In this document: positions 10,301 to 19,587 of the stretch, piece by piece
Position numbering within the stretch: the first letter of the stretch is position 1
Layout of the letters: each line of letters opens with the position of its first letter
Program-made: the position numbers and the translations under genes
The notes under the pieces: model-generated
Told to the model about the DNA's origin: nothing
Database searches by the model: none
What the model saw: only the letters and a program-made list of their open reading frames with translations
Origin: Azospirillum sp. TSH100
GTDB taxonomy: Bacteria; Pseudomonadota; Alphaproteobacteria; Azospirillales; Azospirillaceae
Reading direction: 5' to 3'
Assembly (NCBI RefSeq): GCF_004923295.1
Contig: NZ_CP039640.1
Span: 1-64,000, forward strand
DNA length: 64,000 bases

Positions 10301-10789
10301 GGCGTGGCCGGCCATGTCCACAAGGGGCTGACCCGCGACGCCTACGGCTATTTCAGCCGGGCCCAGCTGACCCAGGACCTGTCCTGCGTCACCGCCGCCT
10401 GCCTGATCCTGCGCAAGGAGATCTTCGACGAGGTCGGCGGGCTGAATTCCGAGAAGCTGGCCGTCGCCTTCAACGACGTCGATTTCTGCCTGCGCATCCG
10501 CGAGACGGGCTATCTCGTCGTCTGGACACCGTTCGCCGAGCTGTACCACCTGGAATCGGCGTCGCGCGGGCCGGACACCGCGCCCGACAAGGTCAAGCGC
10601 TTCATGGGCGAGGTGGCCTACATGCAGGAGCGCTGGGGCGACAGCCTGCTGGCCGACCCCTACTACAACCCGAACCTGACGCTGGACGCCGAGAATTTCG
10701 GGCTGGCCTTCCCGCCGCGCACGGTCAAGCCCTGGCTGCGCAAGTCCTGCCCCGAGCTGCGCAAAGAGCGCCTGAAGGAAAGTATCTGA
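7310..10789 (+). CDS. Methyltransferase / coiled-coil / tandem GT2 glycosyltransferase fusion
   Basis: 1159 residues from ATG at 7310; an in-frame ATG at 7256 would add 18 unlikely residues. Residues about 50-230 are a class I SAM methyltransferase-like domain (glycine loop ELGTHTGNSY at 70-79, then VDLLHIDGLHTYE). Residues about 260-375 are a charged coiled coil rich in Arg and Glu. Two GT-A family 2 domains follow. The first begins at about 603 (FSVVMPVYNTPETYL) with a DHDD metal-site motif near 688. The second begins at about 863 (VSLIVPTRDKVDLL) with NNDIE near 947. It is likely a processive or chain-capping enzyme for the glycan exported by Wzm/Wzt. Its position between wzt and the rhamnose genes supports rhamnosyl transfer, which remains an inference. 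Confidence 0.9.
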   Translation: MDRTPPPSQAEEEAQVDSFLKDQGSDTLRRICRPITLLTPDLVTAPASWLGHVPFAFWIVEALRPDSLVELGTHTGNSYAAFCQAVRHVGLPTSCYAVDTWAGDPQAGFYGDDIYNTLAAYHDPRYAGFSRLLRMTFDDALLHFADGSVDLLHIDGLHTYEAVRHDFETWLPKMSRRGVVLFHDINVRKGDFGVWRLWDEITRDRPSFTFLHSNGLGVLGVGEDLPDAVRELFAVQQAGGEGLRAVRSWFDRLGDAAIEAEAIQRLEEQEKHLRTEVAMVRKVLDDQIAHTEDLKGMIATRDRDIAVIQGWLGDHQAEIHRQGDALAEMAQTLAEREHELADRERNLAAHARELVAREQAIAHLHGVVASRDQHIHSLVNSTSWKLSAPVRKLGRLTQKAGRFYRRRLHSITLEPLHDVTPSPQGGYEATGSDPAFLLRSDRGRLPGHWCVISYRVVRASAPLVPVIYVDDGNGFDERTMIRLPVDTVGEFRQLALLPQTVKALRFDPATRPVSFEIADFTIREIGKTNILLDYVRQNQPARVLDYLRRHGWQATKQRVLQELQPNRWSADYKSWVRMYDTLTPEDGAAIKADIARLPARPRFSVVMPVYNTPETYLREALDSVLAQFYPDWELCIADDASTAPHVQKVLAEYKARDNRIKVIRRETNGHISAASNSALDLATGDFVALMDHDDRLPPHALYTVAAELAQHPDTDILYSDEDKIDADGERYDPHFKSDFNLDLLHGQNMVNHLGVFRRSLIEQAGRFRLGFEGSQDYDLTLRAVEATQPERIRHIPAILYHWRVFPDSAAFSTVDLPRATAAAHKALTEHFQRRGVAATVETSPATNRFTRIRYTLPAKLPRVSLIVPTRDKVDLLKGCVDGLLHRTDYPDLEILIVDNNSEEAATFAYFDTLKDEPRVRVLTYKAPFNYSSINNFAAAEATGAVLGLINNDIEVMEPGWLAEMVSHALRPEVGAVGAKLYYADGTIQHAGVVTGICGVAGHVHKGLTRDAYGYFSRAQLTQDLSCVTAACLILRKEIFDEVGGLNSEKLAVAFNDVDFCLRIRETGYLVVWTPFAELYHLESASRGPDTAPDKVKRFMGEVAYMQERWGDSLLADPYYNPNLTLDAENFGLAFPPRTVKPWLRKSCPELRKERLKESI

Positions 10790-10792
10790 GCC

Positions 10793-11344
10793 ATGGACGT
10801 CGTCTCTCTCGACATTCCCGACGTTAAGATCATCCGCCCGAAGAAGTTCGGCGACCATCGCGGCTTCTTCTCGGAAACCTATACCAAGAAGACGTTCGAG
10901 GCGGCCGGGCTGCAGTACGACTTCGTCCAGGACAATCAGTCGCTGTCGGCCGAGGTCGGCACCATCCGCGGCCTGCATTTCCAGCTGCCGCCGTTTGCCC
11001 AGGACAAGCTGGTGCGGGTGGTGCGCGGCGCCATCCTGGACGTCGCGGTCGACATCCGGAAGGACTCCCCCACCTTCGGCCGGCATGTCAGCGCGGTGAT
11101 CAGTGCGGCGGAATGGAACCAGATCCTGGTGCCGATCGGCTTCGCCCATGGGTTCTGCACGCTGGAGCCGGACACCGAGGTCATCTACAAGGTGACCAAC
11201 TATTATTCGCCCGAGCATGACCGCGGCCTGCTGTGGAACGATCCGGAGCTCGGCATCGACTGGCCGGTGCCGGCGGACAAGGCCCGGCTGTCGGACAAGG
11301 ACCACAAGCATCCGACCCTGGCCCGGCTGACCGACCTGTTCTGA
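10793..11344 (+). CDS. rfbC: dTDP-4-dehydrorhamnose 3,5-epimerase
   Basis: 183 residues, normal for RmlC. Conserved family segments are GDHRGFFSETY (20-30), the QDNQS motif and TIRGLHFQ with the catalytic His62. RmlC epimerises C3 and C5 of dTDP-4-keto-6-deoxyglucose, the third step of dTDP-L-rhamnose synthesis. It starts three bases after the upstream glycosyltransferase stop and is followed by rmlB, rmlD and rmlA, so all four pathway genes are present in one direction. Confidence 0.97.
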   Translation: MDVVSLDIPDVKIIRPKKFGDHRGFFSETYTKKTFEAAGLQYDFVQDNQSLSAEVGTIRGLHFQLPPFAQDKLVRVVRGAILDVAVDIRKDSPTFGRHVSAVISAAEWNQILVPIGFAHGFCTLEPDTEVIYKVTNYYSPEHDRGLLWNDPELGIDWPVPADKARLSDKDHKHPTLARLTDLF

Positions 11345-11386
11345 CGGCGGTTTCCGGGTTCGGGCACTCAGAGCTTTTGCACAACG

Positions 11387-11404
11387 GGGGCCGCGGGCGG
11401 CCCC
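11387..11404 (+). terminator. Hairpin between rmlC and rmlB
   Basis: GGGGCCGC (11387-11394) and GCGGCCCC (11397-11404) form a perfect inverted repeat around GG. It lies in the 84-base gap before rmlB. Without a T-run it may be an attenuator, an RNA-processing site or chance GC-rich pairing. Confidence 0.35.
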
Positions 11405-11428
11405 GCTTCTCGGCGGTAAGGTGGTTTG

Positions 11429-12496
11429 ATGACGCGCATTCTCGTCACCGGCGGCGCCGGTTTCATCGGTTCGGCGGTGGTCCGCCAGCTTCTCGCCGAA
11501 ACCGACGCCTTCGTCGTCAATGTCGACAAGCTGACCTACGCAGCCAACCTGTCCTCCCTGCCGGGCGCCGAGGGCAATCCACGCTACGCCTTCGAGAAGG
11601 TCGACATCTGCGACGCCGCCGAACTGCGCCGTGTCTTCGACACCCACCAGCCCGACGCGGTGATGCATCTGGCCGCCGAATCCCATGTCGACCGCTCGAT
11701 CGACGGGCCGGGCGAGTTCATCCAGACCAACGTGGTCGGCACCTTCCGCCTCCTGGAAGCGGCGCGCGGCTACTGGTCGGCCCTGCCGGCGGAGCGCAAG
11801 GAGCGCTTCCGCTTCCACCACATCTCGACCGACGAGGTGTTCGGCACGCTGGGTGACGACGGCTTCTTCACCGAGACCACCGCCTACAGCCCCAACTCGC
11901 CCTATTCGGCCAGCAAGGCGTCGAGCGACCATCTGGTCCGCGCCTGGCACGAGACCTACGGTCTGCCGGTGGTGCTGACCAACTGCTCCAACAATTACGG
12001 CCCCTACCATTTCCCGGAGAAGCTGATCCCGCTGATGATCCTCAAGGGTCTGGCGGGGGAGAAGCTGCCGGTCTACGGCAAGGGCGACAACATCCGCGAC
12101 TGGCTCTATGTCGAGGACCATGCCCGCGCGCTGCGGCTGGTTCTGGAGAAGGGCCGGATCGGCGAGAGCTACAATATCGGCGGCCACAACGAGCGCACCA
12201 ACCTGGAGGTCGTCCGCGCCATCTGCGCGCATCTCGACGAGATGGACCCGGCCGGCGCCCCGCACGACCAGCTGATCAGCTTCGTCACCGACCGCCCCGG
12301 CCATGACAAGCGCTATGCCATCGACGCCGGCAAGATCGAGCGCGAGCTGGGCTGGACCCCGCTGGAGACCTTCGAGAGCGGCCTGCGCAAGACGGTCGCC
12401 TGGTATCTGGAGAACCGCGACTGGTGGCAGGCCATCCTCAACGGCTCCTACCAGGGCGAGCGGCTCGGCCTGAAGGAAGAAGGGGCCGCGCAATGA
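11429..12496 (+). CDS. rfbB: dTDP-glucose 4,6-dehydratase
   Basis: 355 residues from ATG at 11429; a TTG directly before it is in frame but unnecessary. This is an extended short-chain dehydrogenase with NAD-binding GGAGFIGS at the N-terminus, the catalytic STDEVFG segment and the Tyr-x3-Lys pair in YSASKASSDH. It dehydrates dTDP-glucose to dTDP-4-keto-6-deoxyglucose, step two of rhamnose synthesis. Its stop overlaps the rmlD start as ATGA, which indicates coupling. Confidence 0.97.
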   Translation: MTRILVTGGAGFIGSAVVRQLLAETDAFVVNVDKLTYAANLSSLPGAEGNPRYAFEKVDICDAAELRRVFDTHQPDAVMHLAAESHVDRSIDGPGEFIQTNVVGTFRLLEAARGYWSALPAERKERFRFHHISTDEVFGTLGDDGFFTETTAYSPNSPYSASKASSDHLVRAWHETYGLPVVLTNCSNNYGPYHFPEKLIPLMILKGLAGEKLPVYGKGDNIRDWLYVEDHARALRLVLEKGRIGESYNIGGHNERTNLEVVRAICAHLDEMDPAGAPHDQLISFVTDRPGHDKRYAIDAGKIERELGWTPLETFESGLRKTVAWYLENRDWWQAILNGSYQGERLGLKEEGAAQ

Positions 12497-13395
12497 AGGT
12501 TCCCATGAAAGTCCTGGTTCTCGGCAGCAACGGCCAGCTCGGCTTCGAGCTGATGCGGGCCAACTGGGCGCCGGGCACCGATGTGGTGGGCCTGCCCTAT
12601 CCCGAGTTCGACGTGACCCGGCCGGGCGACGTGGAGAAGGCGGTCGCCGCCCACGCGCCGGACCTGCTGGTCAACGCCACCGCCCACACCGCCGTCGACA
12701 AGGCCGAGAGCGAGGTCGACCTGTCCTTCGCCATCAACCGCGACGGGCCGGGCGCCATGGCGGCGGCCTGTGCCGCGCGCGGCATCCCCTTCATCCATGT
12801 CTCGACCGACTATGTGTTCGACGGGACGAAGGACGGCCTCTACACCGAGGACGACCCGATCAACCCGCTGGGCGTCTATGGCGCCAGCAAGGCGGCGGGC
12901 GAGGAGGCGGTGCGCGCGGCGACGCCGAAGCACGTCATCCTGCGCACCTCCTGGGTCTACAGCGCCTACGGCAACAACTTCATCAAGACGATGCTGCGCT
13001 TCGGCAAGGAGCGCGAGGAGATGCGGGTGGTCGCCGACCAGCACGGCTCGCCCACCGCCGCCGCCGACCTCGCCGCCGCCATCGTGCAGATCGCCGGGAC
13101 GATTGAGAAGACCGGCAGCGCCGCCTGGGGCACCTACCATCTGACCGGCAGCGGCTACACCACTTGGCATGAGTTCGCCGAGCACATCTTCCGGCGACTG
13201 GAGGAGCGCACCGGCAAGCGGCCGCGCCTGACCGCCATCGGCACGGCCGACTACCCGACCCCGGCGCGCCGCCCGGCCAATTCGCGGCTGGACTGCTCCC
13301 GCGCCAGGGAGCGTCTCGGCGTCGTCTGCCCGCCGTGGCGGGAAAGCGTCGACCGCGTGATCGACGAGCTGTTCACCAACCCGCCGCAGGCGTGA
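12493..13395 (+). CDS. rfbD: dTDP-4-dehydrorhamnose reductase
   Basis: 300 residues from ATG at 12493, which overlaps the rmlB stop (ATGA); ATG at 12505 is an alternative start. The N-terminal nucleotide-binding motif GSNGQLG, STDYVFDG and the catalytic YGASK motif match RmlD. It reduces the C4 ketone with NAD(P)H to give dTDP-L-rhamnose, the final pathway step. A frame running back into rmlB is a by-product of high GC and is not real coding. Confidence 0.97.
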   Translation: MKVPMKVLVLGSNGQLGFELMRANWAPGTDVVGLPYPEFDVTRPGDVEKAVAAHAPDLLVNATAHTAVDKAESEVDLSFAINRDGPGAMAAACAARGIPFIHVSTDYVFDGTKDGLYTEDDPINPLGVYGASKAAGEEAVRAATPKHVILRTSWVYSAYGNNFIKTMLRFGKEREEMRVVADQHGSPTAAADLAAAIVQIAGTIEKTGSAAWGTYHLTGSGYTTWHEFAEHIFRRLEERTGKRPRLTAIGTADYPTPARRPANSRLDCSRARERLGVVCPPWRESVDRVIDELFTNPPQA

Positions 13396-13406
13396 GGACG
13401 AAGACC

Positions 13407-14270
13407 ATGAAGGGCATCATCCTGGCCGGCGGGTCCGGCACCCGGCTCTACCCGGTGACGCGGGCGATCAGCAAGCAGCTGCTGCCGATCTACGACAAGC
13501 CGATGATCTATTTCCCGCTCAGCACCCTGATGCTGGCGGGCATCCGCGACATCCTGGTCATCACCACGCCGCACGACCAGCCGCTGTTCCAGACGGTGCT
13601 GGGCGACGGGTCGCAGTGGGGCCTGAACCTGACCTACGCGATCCAGCCCTCGCCCGACGGGCTGGCCCAGGCCTTCATCATCGGCCGCGAGTTCGTCGGC
13701 AACGACAGTTGCGCGCTGGTTCTCGGCGACAACATCTTCTACGGCCACGGCCTGACCAACATCCTGCGCGCCGCCGGCGAGAAGACCGAGGGCGCCAGCG
13801 TCTTCGCCTATGCCGTGCGCGACCCCGAACGCTACGGCGTGGTGGAGTTCGACGCGCAAGGCCGGGCGCTGAGCATCGAGGAAAAGCCGGTCGCCCCGCG
13901 CTCCAAATGGGCGGTGACGGGGCTCTATTTCTACGACAACGACGTGCTCGACATTGCCGCCGCGGTGAAGCCGTCGGCGCGCGGCGAACTGGAGATCACG
14001 TCCGTCAACGCCGCCTATCTGGATCAGGGCCGGCTGTCGGTCGAGCAGATGGGCCGCGGCTATGGCTGGTTCGACACCGGCACCCATGACAGCCTGCTGG
14101 AAGCGGCGGAGTTCGTCCGCACCATCCAGCACCGCCAGGGCCTGCAGATCGCCTGCCCGGAGGAGATCGCCTACACCTCCGGCTGGATCGACGCCGAACA
14201 GGTCCGCCGTCTGGCCGAACCGCTGAAGAAGAACGATTACGGGCGCTACCTGCTCGGGCTGCTAAGCTAA
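13407..14270 (+). CDS. rfbA: Glucose-1-phosphate thymidylyltransferase
   Basis: 287 residues from ATG at 13407, the usual length for short-form RmlA. The nucleotidyltransferase signature GGSGTRLYPVT sits at the N-terminus, followed by the sugar-phosphate region with KQLLPIYDKPM. It makes dTDP-glucose from dTTP and glucose-1-phosphate, the first step of the rhamnose pathway. It is the last gene of the rmlCBDA set, 11 bases after rmlD. The order C-B-D-A is unusual compared with the enterobacterial B-D-A-C, but the set is complete. Confidence 0.97.
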   Translation: MKGIILAGGSGTRLYPVTRAISKQLLPIYDKPMIYFPLSTLMLAGIRDILVITTPHDQPLFQTVLGDGSQWGLNLTYAIQPSPDGLAQAFIIGREFVGNDSCALVLGDNIFYGHGLTNILRAAGEKTEGASVFAYAVRDPERYGVVEFDAQGRALSIEEKPVAPRSKWAVTGLYFYDNDVLDIAAAVKPSARGELEITSVNAAYLDQGRLSVEQMGRGYGWFDTGTHDSLLEAAEFVRTIQHRQGLQIACPEEIAYTSGWIDAEQVRRLAEPLKKNDYGRYLLGLLS

Positions 14271-14290
14271 AGGCTAGAGGCTAAAGACAA

Positions 14291-14320
14291 AGGGCCGAAG
14301 ACGAAGGATCGAACGGCCCT
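14291..14320 (+). terminator. Hairpin between rmlA and the UDP-xylose synthase gene
   Basis: AGGGCCG (14291-14297) pairs with CGGCCCT (14314-14320) around a 16-base loop. It follows the rmlA stop and could end or attenuate the rml transcript. The long loop and absent T-run keep confidence low. Confidence 0.35.
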
Positions 14321-14410
14321 CCCGCCGCGTTGCTCCTTTGCGGTTGCCGGGGCCGCTCTGACGGCCGTCGGCAAACCGCCAACGCCAACAGCCAAGACAG
14401 GAAGGCAGCC

Positions 14411-15367
<957 letters not shown>

Positions 15368-15377
15368 GGGGTGGTTC

Positions 15378-15408
15378 TCCCTCTCCCGGGACAGGAGAGG
15401 GAATTTTC
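15378..15408. terminator. Rho-independent terminator between convergent UXS and galE genes
   Basis: TCCCTCTCC (15378-15386) pairs with GGAGAGGGA (15394-15402) around a seven-base loop, followed by ATTTTC. It sits between two convergent stop codons 47 bases apart. Stem, loop and T-run fit an intrinsic terminator for the plus-strand operon. Confidence 0.75.
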
Positions 15409-15414
15409 GCTCCC

Positions 15415-16410
15415 CTACCGGACCAGCCGTTCCTCCCAGGCAAGGGCCGAGGCGACGATGGTCTCCAGATCGGCATGGCGCGGGGTCCAGTCCAGCGTCC
15501 GGCCGATCCGCTCCACCCCCGCCACCAGGGCGGGGGGATCGCCGGCGCGGCGCGGACCGATGCGCATCGGCAGCGGTTTGCCGGTCACCCGCTCCACCAT
15601 CGCCAGCACCTCGCGCACCGAATAGCCACGGCCATAGCCGCAGTTCAGCACCTCCGACGCGCCGCCGGCCTCCAGATGGCGCAAGGCCGCGACATGGGCC
15701 TCGGCGAGGTCGCTGACATGGATGTAGTCGCGCACGCAGGTGCCGTCCGTCGTGTCGTAGTCGTCGCCGAAGATCTGCAGCTCCGCCCGCTGGCCGGTGA
15801 CGGTCTGGGCGGCGATCTTGATCAGGTGGGTGGCGACCTTCGACACCTGCCCGGAACGGCCCTGCGGGTCGGCGCCGGCGACGTTGAAGTAGCGCAGCGC
15901 CACATAGCGCAGGTCATGCGCCGCCGCGCTGTCGCGCAGCATCCACTCCGTCATCAGCTTGGAGGAGCCGTAGGGGTTGATCGGGCTGGTCGGCGTCCGT
16001 TCGTCGATCGGCAGCCGCTCCGGCATGCCGTAGACGGCGGCGGTGGAGGAGAAGATGAAGCGGCCGATCCCGGCCTCGACGCAGGCCTCCACCAGGGCGT
16101 GGCTCTTCACCGTGTTGTTGCGGTAGTAGGCGAGCGGCCGCTCCACCGAGTCCGGCACGACGATGCTGCCGGCGAAATGCATCACGGTGCCGATGCGGTG
16201 GCGGGCGAAGGTGTCGGCCAGCAGGGCCTTGTCGCCGACATCGCCCTCGACCAGCGGCACCCCATCGGGCAGGGCGGAGCGCCGGCCGGTGGACAGATCG
16301 TCCAGCACCACGACGGCGCGTCCCTGGTCGCGCAGGGCCAGCACCACATGGGAGCCGATATAGCCGGCGCCGCCGGTCACCAGAACGGTCGCGTTGTCGC
16401 TCGTGGTCAT
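15415..16410 (-). CDS. galE: UDP-glucose 4-epimerase
   Basis: 331 residues from ATG at 16410, where the frame could otherwise extend 39 poorly conserved codons further. NAD-binding GGAGYIGSH is near the N-terminus, and FSSTAAVYG and YGSSKLMTE carry the catalytic Ser and Tyr-x3-Lys. The segment YDTTDGTCVRDYIHV is a GalE hallmark. It interconverts UDP-glucose and UDP-galactose, feeding galactose into exopolysaccharide. It is convergent with the UXS gene and follows the DUF2142 gene on the same strand. Confidence 0.95.
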   Translation of the reverse strand: MTTSDNATVLVTGGAGYIGSHVVLALRDQGRAVVVLDDLSTGRRSALPDGVPLVEGDVGDKALLADTFARHRIGTVMHFAGSIVVPDSVERPLAYYRNNTVKSHALVEACVEAGIGRFIFSSTAAVYGMPERLPIDERTPTSPINPYGSSKLMTEWMLRDSAAAHDLRYVALRYFNVAGADPQGRSGQVSKVATHLIKIAAQTVTGQRAELQIFGDDYDTTDGTCVRDYIHVSDLAEAHVAALRHLEAGGASEVLNCGYGRGYSVREVLAMVERVTGKPLPMRIGPRRAGDPPALVAGVERIGRTLDWTPRHADLETIVASALAWEERLVR

Positions 16411-16573
16411 GTCCGCTCTTCGTCTTCGATTGGGGGCGATTGGGGCAGAGTCGGAAGATAGTCGCCCGCCCATGCTGCACTGCGGGCTTTTCCGCCGAGC
16501 GGGCGACATCATTTGAACGGCCTCCAACGCCCCGCTCCAACCCCGATGGGCGGCCGGATGGGGAGCGGGCGCG

Positions 16574-17989
16574 CTAGTCGAGGTAGTAGCGCAGGATGAC
16601 CGTCCGCTGAACCACCAGGATGCTGACGATGGGGAAGAGCCACACCATCCAGGTCATGCCGCGCTCCAGCACCCCCGTCAAGCCTGGGGACCAGCCGGAT
16701 CCCGGCTCCTGCCGCCCGCTGGCGAAAGCCAGCGGCAGCAGCGCCGCCAGCGGCAGGAAATAGCGCCCTTGCACGCCATCGACCCACAGCTGCCCTACCG
16801 GCGTCCACACCATGTAGAGCGCCCCGAACAGCAGCGCCCCGGTCGCCAGCACGACGGCCGCAGTCACCGCCGAGGCGTGGGCCGGCGCGCCGGAATACCA
16901 GTCCGCCAACCGGCGGCCGAGCAGCAGCGGCAGGAAGGACAGCAGCAGGACCAGATAGGCGGCGCTGTAATAGGGCCTGGGCAGCCGGGTATCGACCCAG
17001 CCAAGGATACCGACGAACTGCTGGTAATACTCGTCGCCCCAGACCTGGAAAGTCTTCACGGCGATGGTGAGGACGGCCAGCGGGTTGTCCAGCAGGAAGC
17101 GGAGCTGGCCCATGGCGTCGGTCGGGGCGTCCTGGCGGATCAGCGGCGTCTGCACGGCGAACGCCATCCACACCGCCCAGCCGACCGCGGCGGCCAGCGA
17201 GGCGGCGACGGCGAGGCGCTTCACCGCCGCCCGCTCCGCCGGAACCGCCAGCGGCATCAGGCAGAGCAGGGCATAGGGCTGCTTGGTCATCCCCACCAGG
17301 GCGAAGCAGGCGGCACTGGCCCAGACCTCCGCGCTGCGCAGCGGCCGGCCTTCGGACAGCGCCCGGGCCAGGAAGGCTATGCCCAGTGCGGTGACGGTGA
17401 TGACCAGCCCGTCCTGGCTCATCGAGGCGTAGAGGGAGACCGACATCGGCAGCAGCAGCACGGCGAACAGCGGCAGATGCGCCCGGCCGGCCAGCAGCAG
17501 GGCGAAGAAGCCGACGATGATGCAGGTCAGCGCGTTGGCCGCCCGTGCCAGATACAGCGTCTGGACCACCGGCATGTCCAGCGCCTTGCCGACCGCGATG
17601 GCGGCCGCCTGCGGCAGGTAGAAGAAGGGTGGGTAGGGGGCGGTGTTCTCCGCCGCCACGTTGAAGACCCGGCCATCCCAGCGGGCGGTGAAGGATTTGA
17701 CGAAATCCTCCAGATTGGCCTTCTCGTCCGGCTTGAAGGGGACGTGGTGGAAGGGGAAATAGGCCTCGATGATCGCGACATCGGACGGGCCTCCCGCTGC
17801 GATCCGCCCGTCGGTCTGAACCTTGGCGGCCACCCAGTAGCCGTGGGTGATCATGTTGGCCCGGTAGATGTGGGCGGGCTCGTCGGCGGTCTGGAAGGGC
17901 GGAAGGCTCCAGACCAGGAAGAATGCCGAGATGGTTGCCAGAACGGCAAAAAGGAAAGGACCTATCCGCTGCATCACCAGACCTGTCAC
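16574..17989 (-). CDS. DUF2142-type polytopic membrane protein, probable polysaccharide-related glycosyltransferase
   Basis: 471 residues from GTG at 17989; ATG at 17974 is an alternative. It begins with a transmembrane segment followed by PPFQTADEPAHIYRA, and ends with a GVQGRYFLP segment and more membrane helices. Both motifs are typical of DUF2142 proteins, which resemble GT-C membrane glycosyltransferases with a periplasmic acidic motif after the first helix. About ten to twelve hydrophobic helices are apparent. Its location beside galE and the type I secretion genes suggests a role in surface glycan synthesis. The activity is inferred from fold similarity only. Confidence 0.75.
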   Translation of the reverse strand: MTGLVMQRIGPFLFAVLATISAFFLVWSLPPFQTADEPAHIYRANMITHGYWVAAKVQTDGRIAAGGPSDVAIIEAYFPFHHVPFKPDEKANLEDFVKSFTARWDGRVFNVAAENTAPYPPFFYLPQAAAIAVGKALDMPVVQTLYLARAANALTCIIVGFFALLLAGRAHLPLFAVLLLPMSVSLYASMSQDGLVITVTALGIAFLARALSEGRPLRSAEVWASAACFALVGMTKQPYALLCLMPLAVPAERAAVKRLAVAASLAAAVGWAVWMAFAVQTPLIRQDAPTDAMGQLRFLLDNPLAVLTIAVKTFQVWGDEYYQQFVGILGWVDTRLPRPYYSAAYLVLLLSFLPLLLGRRLADWYSGAPAHASAVTAAVVLATGALLFGALYMVWTPVGQLWVDGVQGRYFLPLAALLPLAFASGRQEPGSGWSPGLTGVLERGMTWMVWLFPIVSILVVQRTVILRYYLD

Positions 17990-18084
17990 TGAGTGGGCTG
18001 GTGGGTGGGTACCCCATCCGCCGGACAGGCGCCACTTGGAAACTTTGACGCAGCGGGGAAGGATCGGGCGACGGAACCGGTCCC

Positions 18085-19584
18085 TTACGGTTCGCGGATG
18101 CTTTCGTCGAGAGCGCGGATGACGGGGTAGAGGAAGTAGGACAGGACCGAACGGGTGCCGACCCGGATCTCGGCCGAGGCGACCATGCCGGGGCTGAGCA
18201 GTGTGCCCTCGGGCACCGCCTCCAGCCGGGTATCGGTGAGGCGGATGCGGGCGCGGAAGACGGCGCCGGCGGCAGGCCGGGGAGCGTCGGGGTTCATGGG
18301 GGCAGCCGTACCCTGGCCGGGATCATGGGTGAAGGCGTCGGCGCTGATGGTGCGGATCTCGCCGGGCAGGGTGCCGTGGCGCTGGAAGGGGAAAGCATCC
18401 AGCTTCACCCGCACGAAATCGCCGACACGGACCAGGCCGATGTCGCGCGACGGGATTTCCGCCTCCACCTCCAGCGGCACGTCGGCGGGGACCAGGGTGA
18501 CCAGCGGTTCGGCCTCCCGGACGACCGAGCCGACGGACCGCTTGGCCACCTCCAGCACCACCGCGTCGACCGGGGCGGTCAGGGTGACCAGCGAGCGGCG
18601 GCGGTCGGCCTTGGCGATCTGTTCCACCAGCGTGGCCCGCTGGCGGGTCTGCTCCACCAGTTCCTCCGCCGTCTTGCGGCGCCATTCGTCGATGAAGGCG
18701 GCGCGGTCGGCCTGGACGCCGCGCAGCTCGTGTGCGCTCGCCTGCTCACGGTCCTGCAAGGCCACGAGATCGTCGCGCAGGCGCAGCCGCTCGATCCGCG
18801 CCTCCAGGTAAGTCAGTCGGGAGCCGGTCTGGCGCTCCTGAAGCTGGCGGCGGATGTCCTCGACCTCGCCCACCACGGCGAGTCGTTCGGCAAGGCCGGT
18901 CTGGGCGCGGCGGCTGGCGGCGATGGCGCTGTCCAGCTGCCCGGCCTTCTCGTCCAGCGAGGCGAGGCGGGAGCGGTATTCGGCGCGGCGGCGCTCCAGG
19001 ATGGCGGCCTGCACCGCGGCGTCAGGGTTGCCGGCGGCGGGGATGAAGTCGCCGCCGTCCAGCTCGGCGCGCAGGCGGCCGATCTGGGCCTCGACGCTGG
19101 CGAGCTTGGCGGTCAGGTCGGCCAGATCCGCCGCGGCGAAGGTGGGGTCGAGCGTCGCCAGACGGTCGCCCGCCCGCACCCGGTCACCGACCTGCACGTC
19201 GACACCGCGCACCACCGCGGTCTCCAGCGGCTGGGCCACCACCAGCGGGGCGGTGGTCACCAGCCGGCCGCCGGCGGTGACGATGCGGTCGACCTGGGCG
19301 AAGCCGGCCCACAGGACCAGCGCCACCAGGAGCCCGGCCAGCACATAGAGGGTGGAGCGCGCCAACCAGGGCAGCGGCGCATGTTCGATCGCCGCTCCGT
19401 CCGGCAGATACTCCAGCGCGAAACCCGGCGGCGGTGCCGACGGGGCGGGCAGGGCGGTACGGCGGCGGGCTGGGGACGGGGGAGGGTCGGCCTTGGCCGG
19501 GACGACCTCGCGGCCGGTTTCCACCGCTTCGGCGTTCCGATCCGCTTCGGGCCGATCCGCTTCGGGTACGCGTGTGTCGGGCAT
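18085..19584 (-). CDS. HlyD-family type I secretion membrane fusion protein (operon A)
   Basis: 499 residues. A Pro-rich cytoplasmic N-terminus (to about 75) is followed by one transmembrane helix (77-96). Next come a biotinyl-lipoyl half-motif, a long periplasmic coiled coil with many Arg/Glu heptads, the second lipoyl half and a beta-barrel region. This is the adaptor that links the inner-membrane ABC transporter to an outer-membrane TolC-like channel. It starts three bases after the stop of the ABC gene, so the two form one operon. No TolC homologue is present in this window. Confidence 0.93.
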   Translation of the reverse strand: MPDTRVPEADRPEADRNAEAVETGREVVPAKADPPPSPARRRTALPAPSAPPPGFALEYLPDGAAIEHAPLPWLARSTLYVLAGLLVALVLWAGFAQVDRIVTAGGRLVTTAPLVVAQPLETAVVRGVDVQVGDRVRAGDRLATLDPTFAAADLADLTAKLASVEAQIGRLRAELDGGDFIPAAGNPDAAVQAAILERRRAEYRSRLASLDEKAGQLDSAIAASRRAQTGLAERLAVVGEVEDIRRQLQERQTGSRLTYLEARIERLRLRDDLVALQDREQASAHELRGVQADRAAFIDEWRRKTAEELVEQTRQRATLVEQIAKADRRRSLVTLTAPVDAVVLEVAKRSVGSVVREAEPLVTLVPADVPLEVEAEIPSRDIGLVRVGDFVRVKLDAFPFQRHGTLPGEIRTISADAFTHDPGQGTAAPMNPDAPRPAAGAVFRARIRLTDTRLEAVPEGTLLSPGMVASAEIRVGTRSVLSYFLYPVIRALDESIREP

Positions 19585-19587
19585 GAC

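Noticed and set aside
7097..12493. A very long open frame on the minus strand opposite the glycosyltransferase and rml genes
   Set aside because: It mirrors well-supported plus-strand genes with clear family motifs. The translated product is a low-complexity Ala/Gly/Val/Asp mix, as expected for the antisense frame of GC-rich coding DNA.
14330..14410. Upstream TTG start for the UDP-xylose synthase
   Set aside because: The region contains the rmlA-uxs hairpin and lacks a ribosome-binding site, while TTG at 14411 has AGGAAGG five bases upstream.
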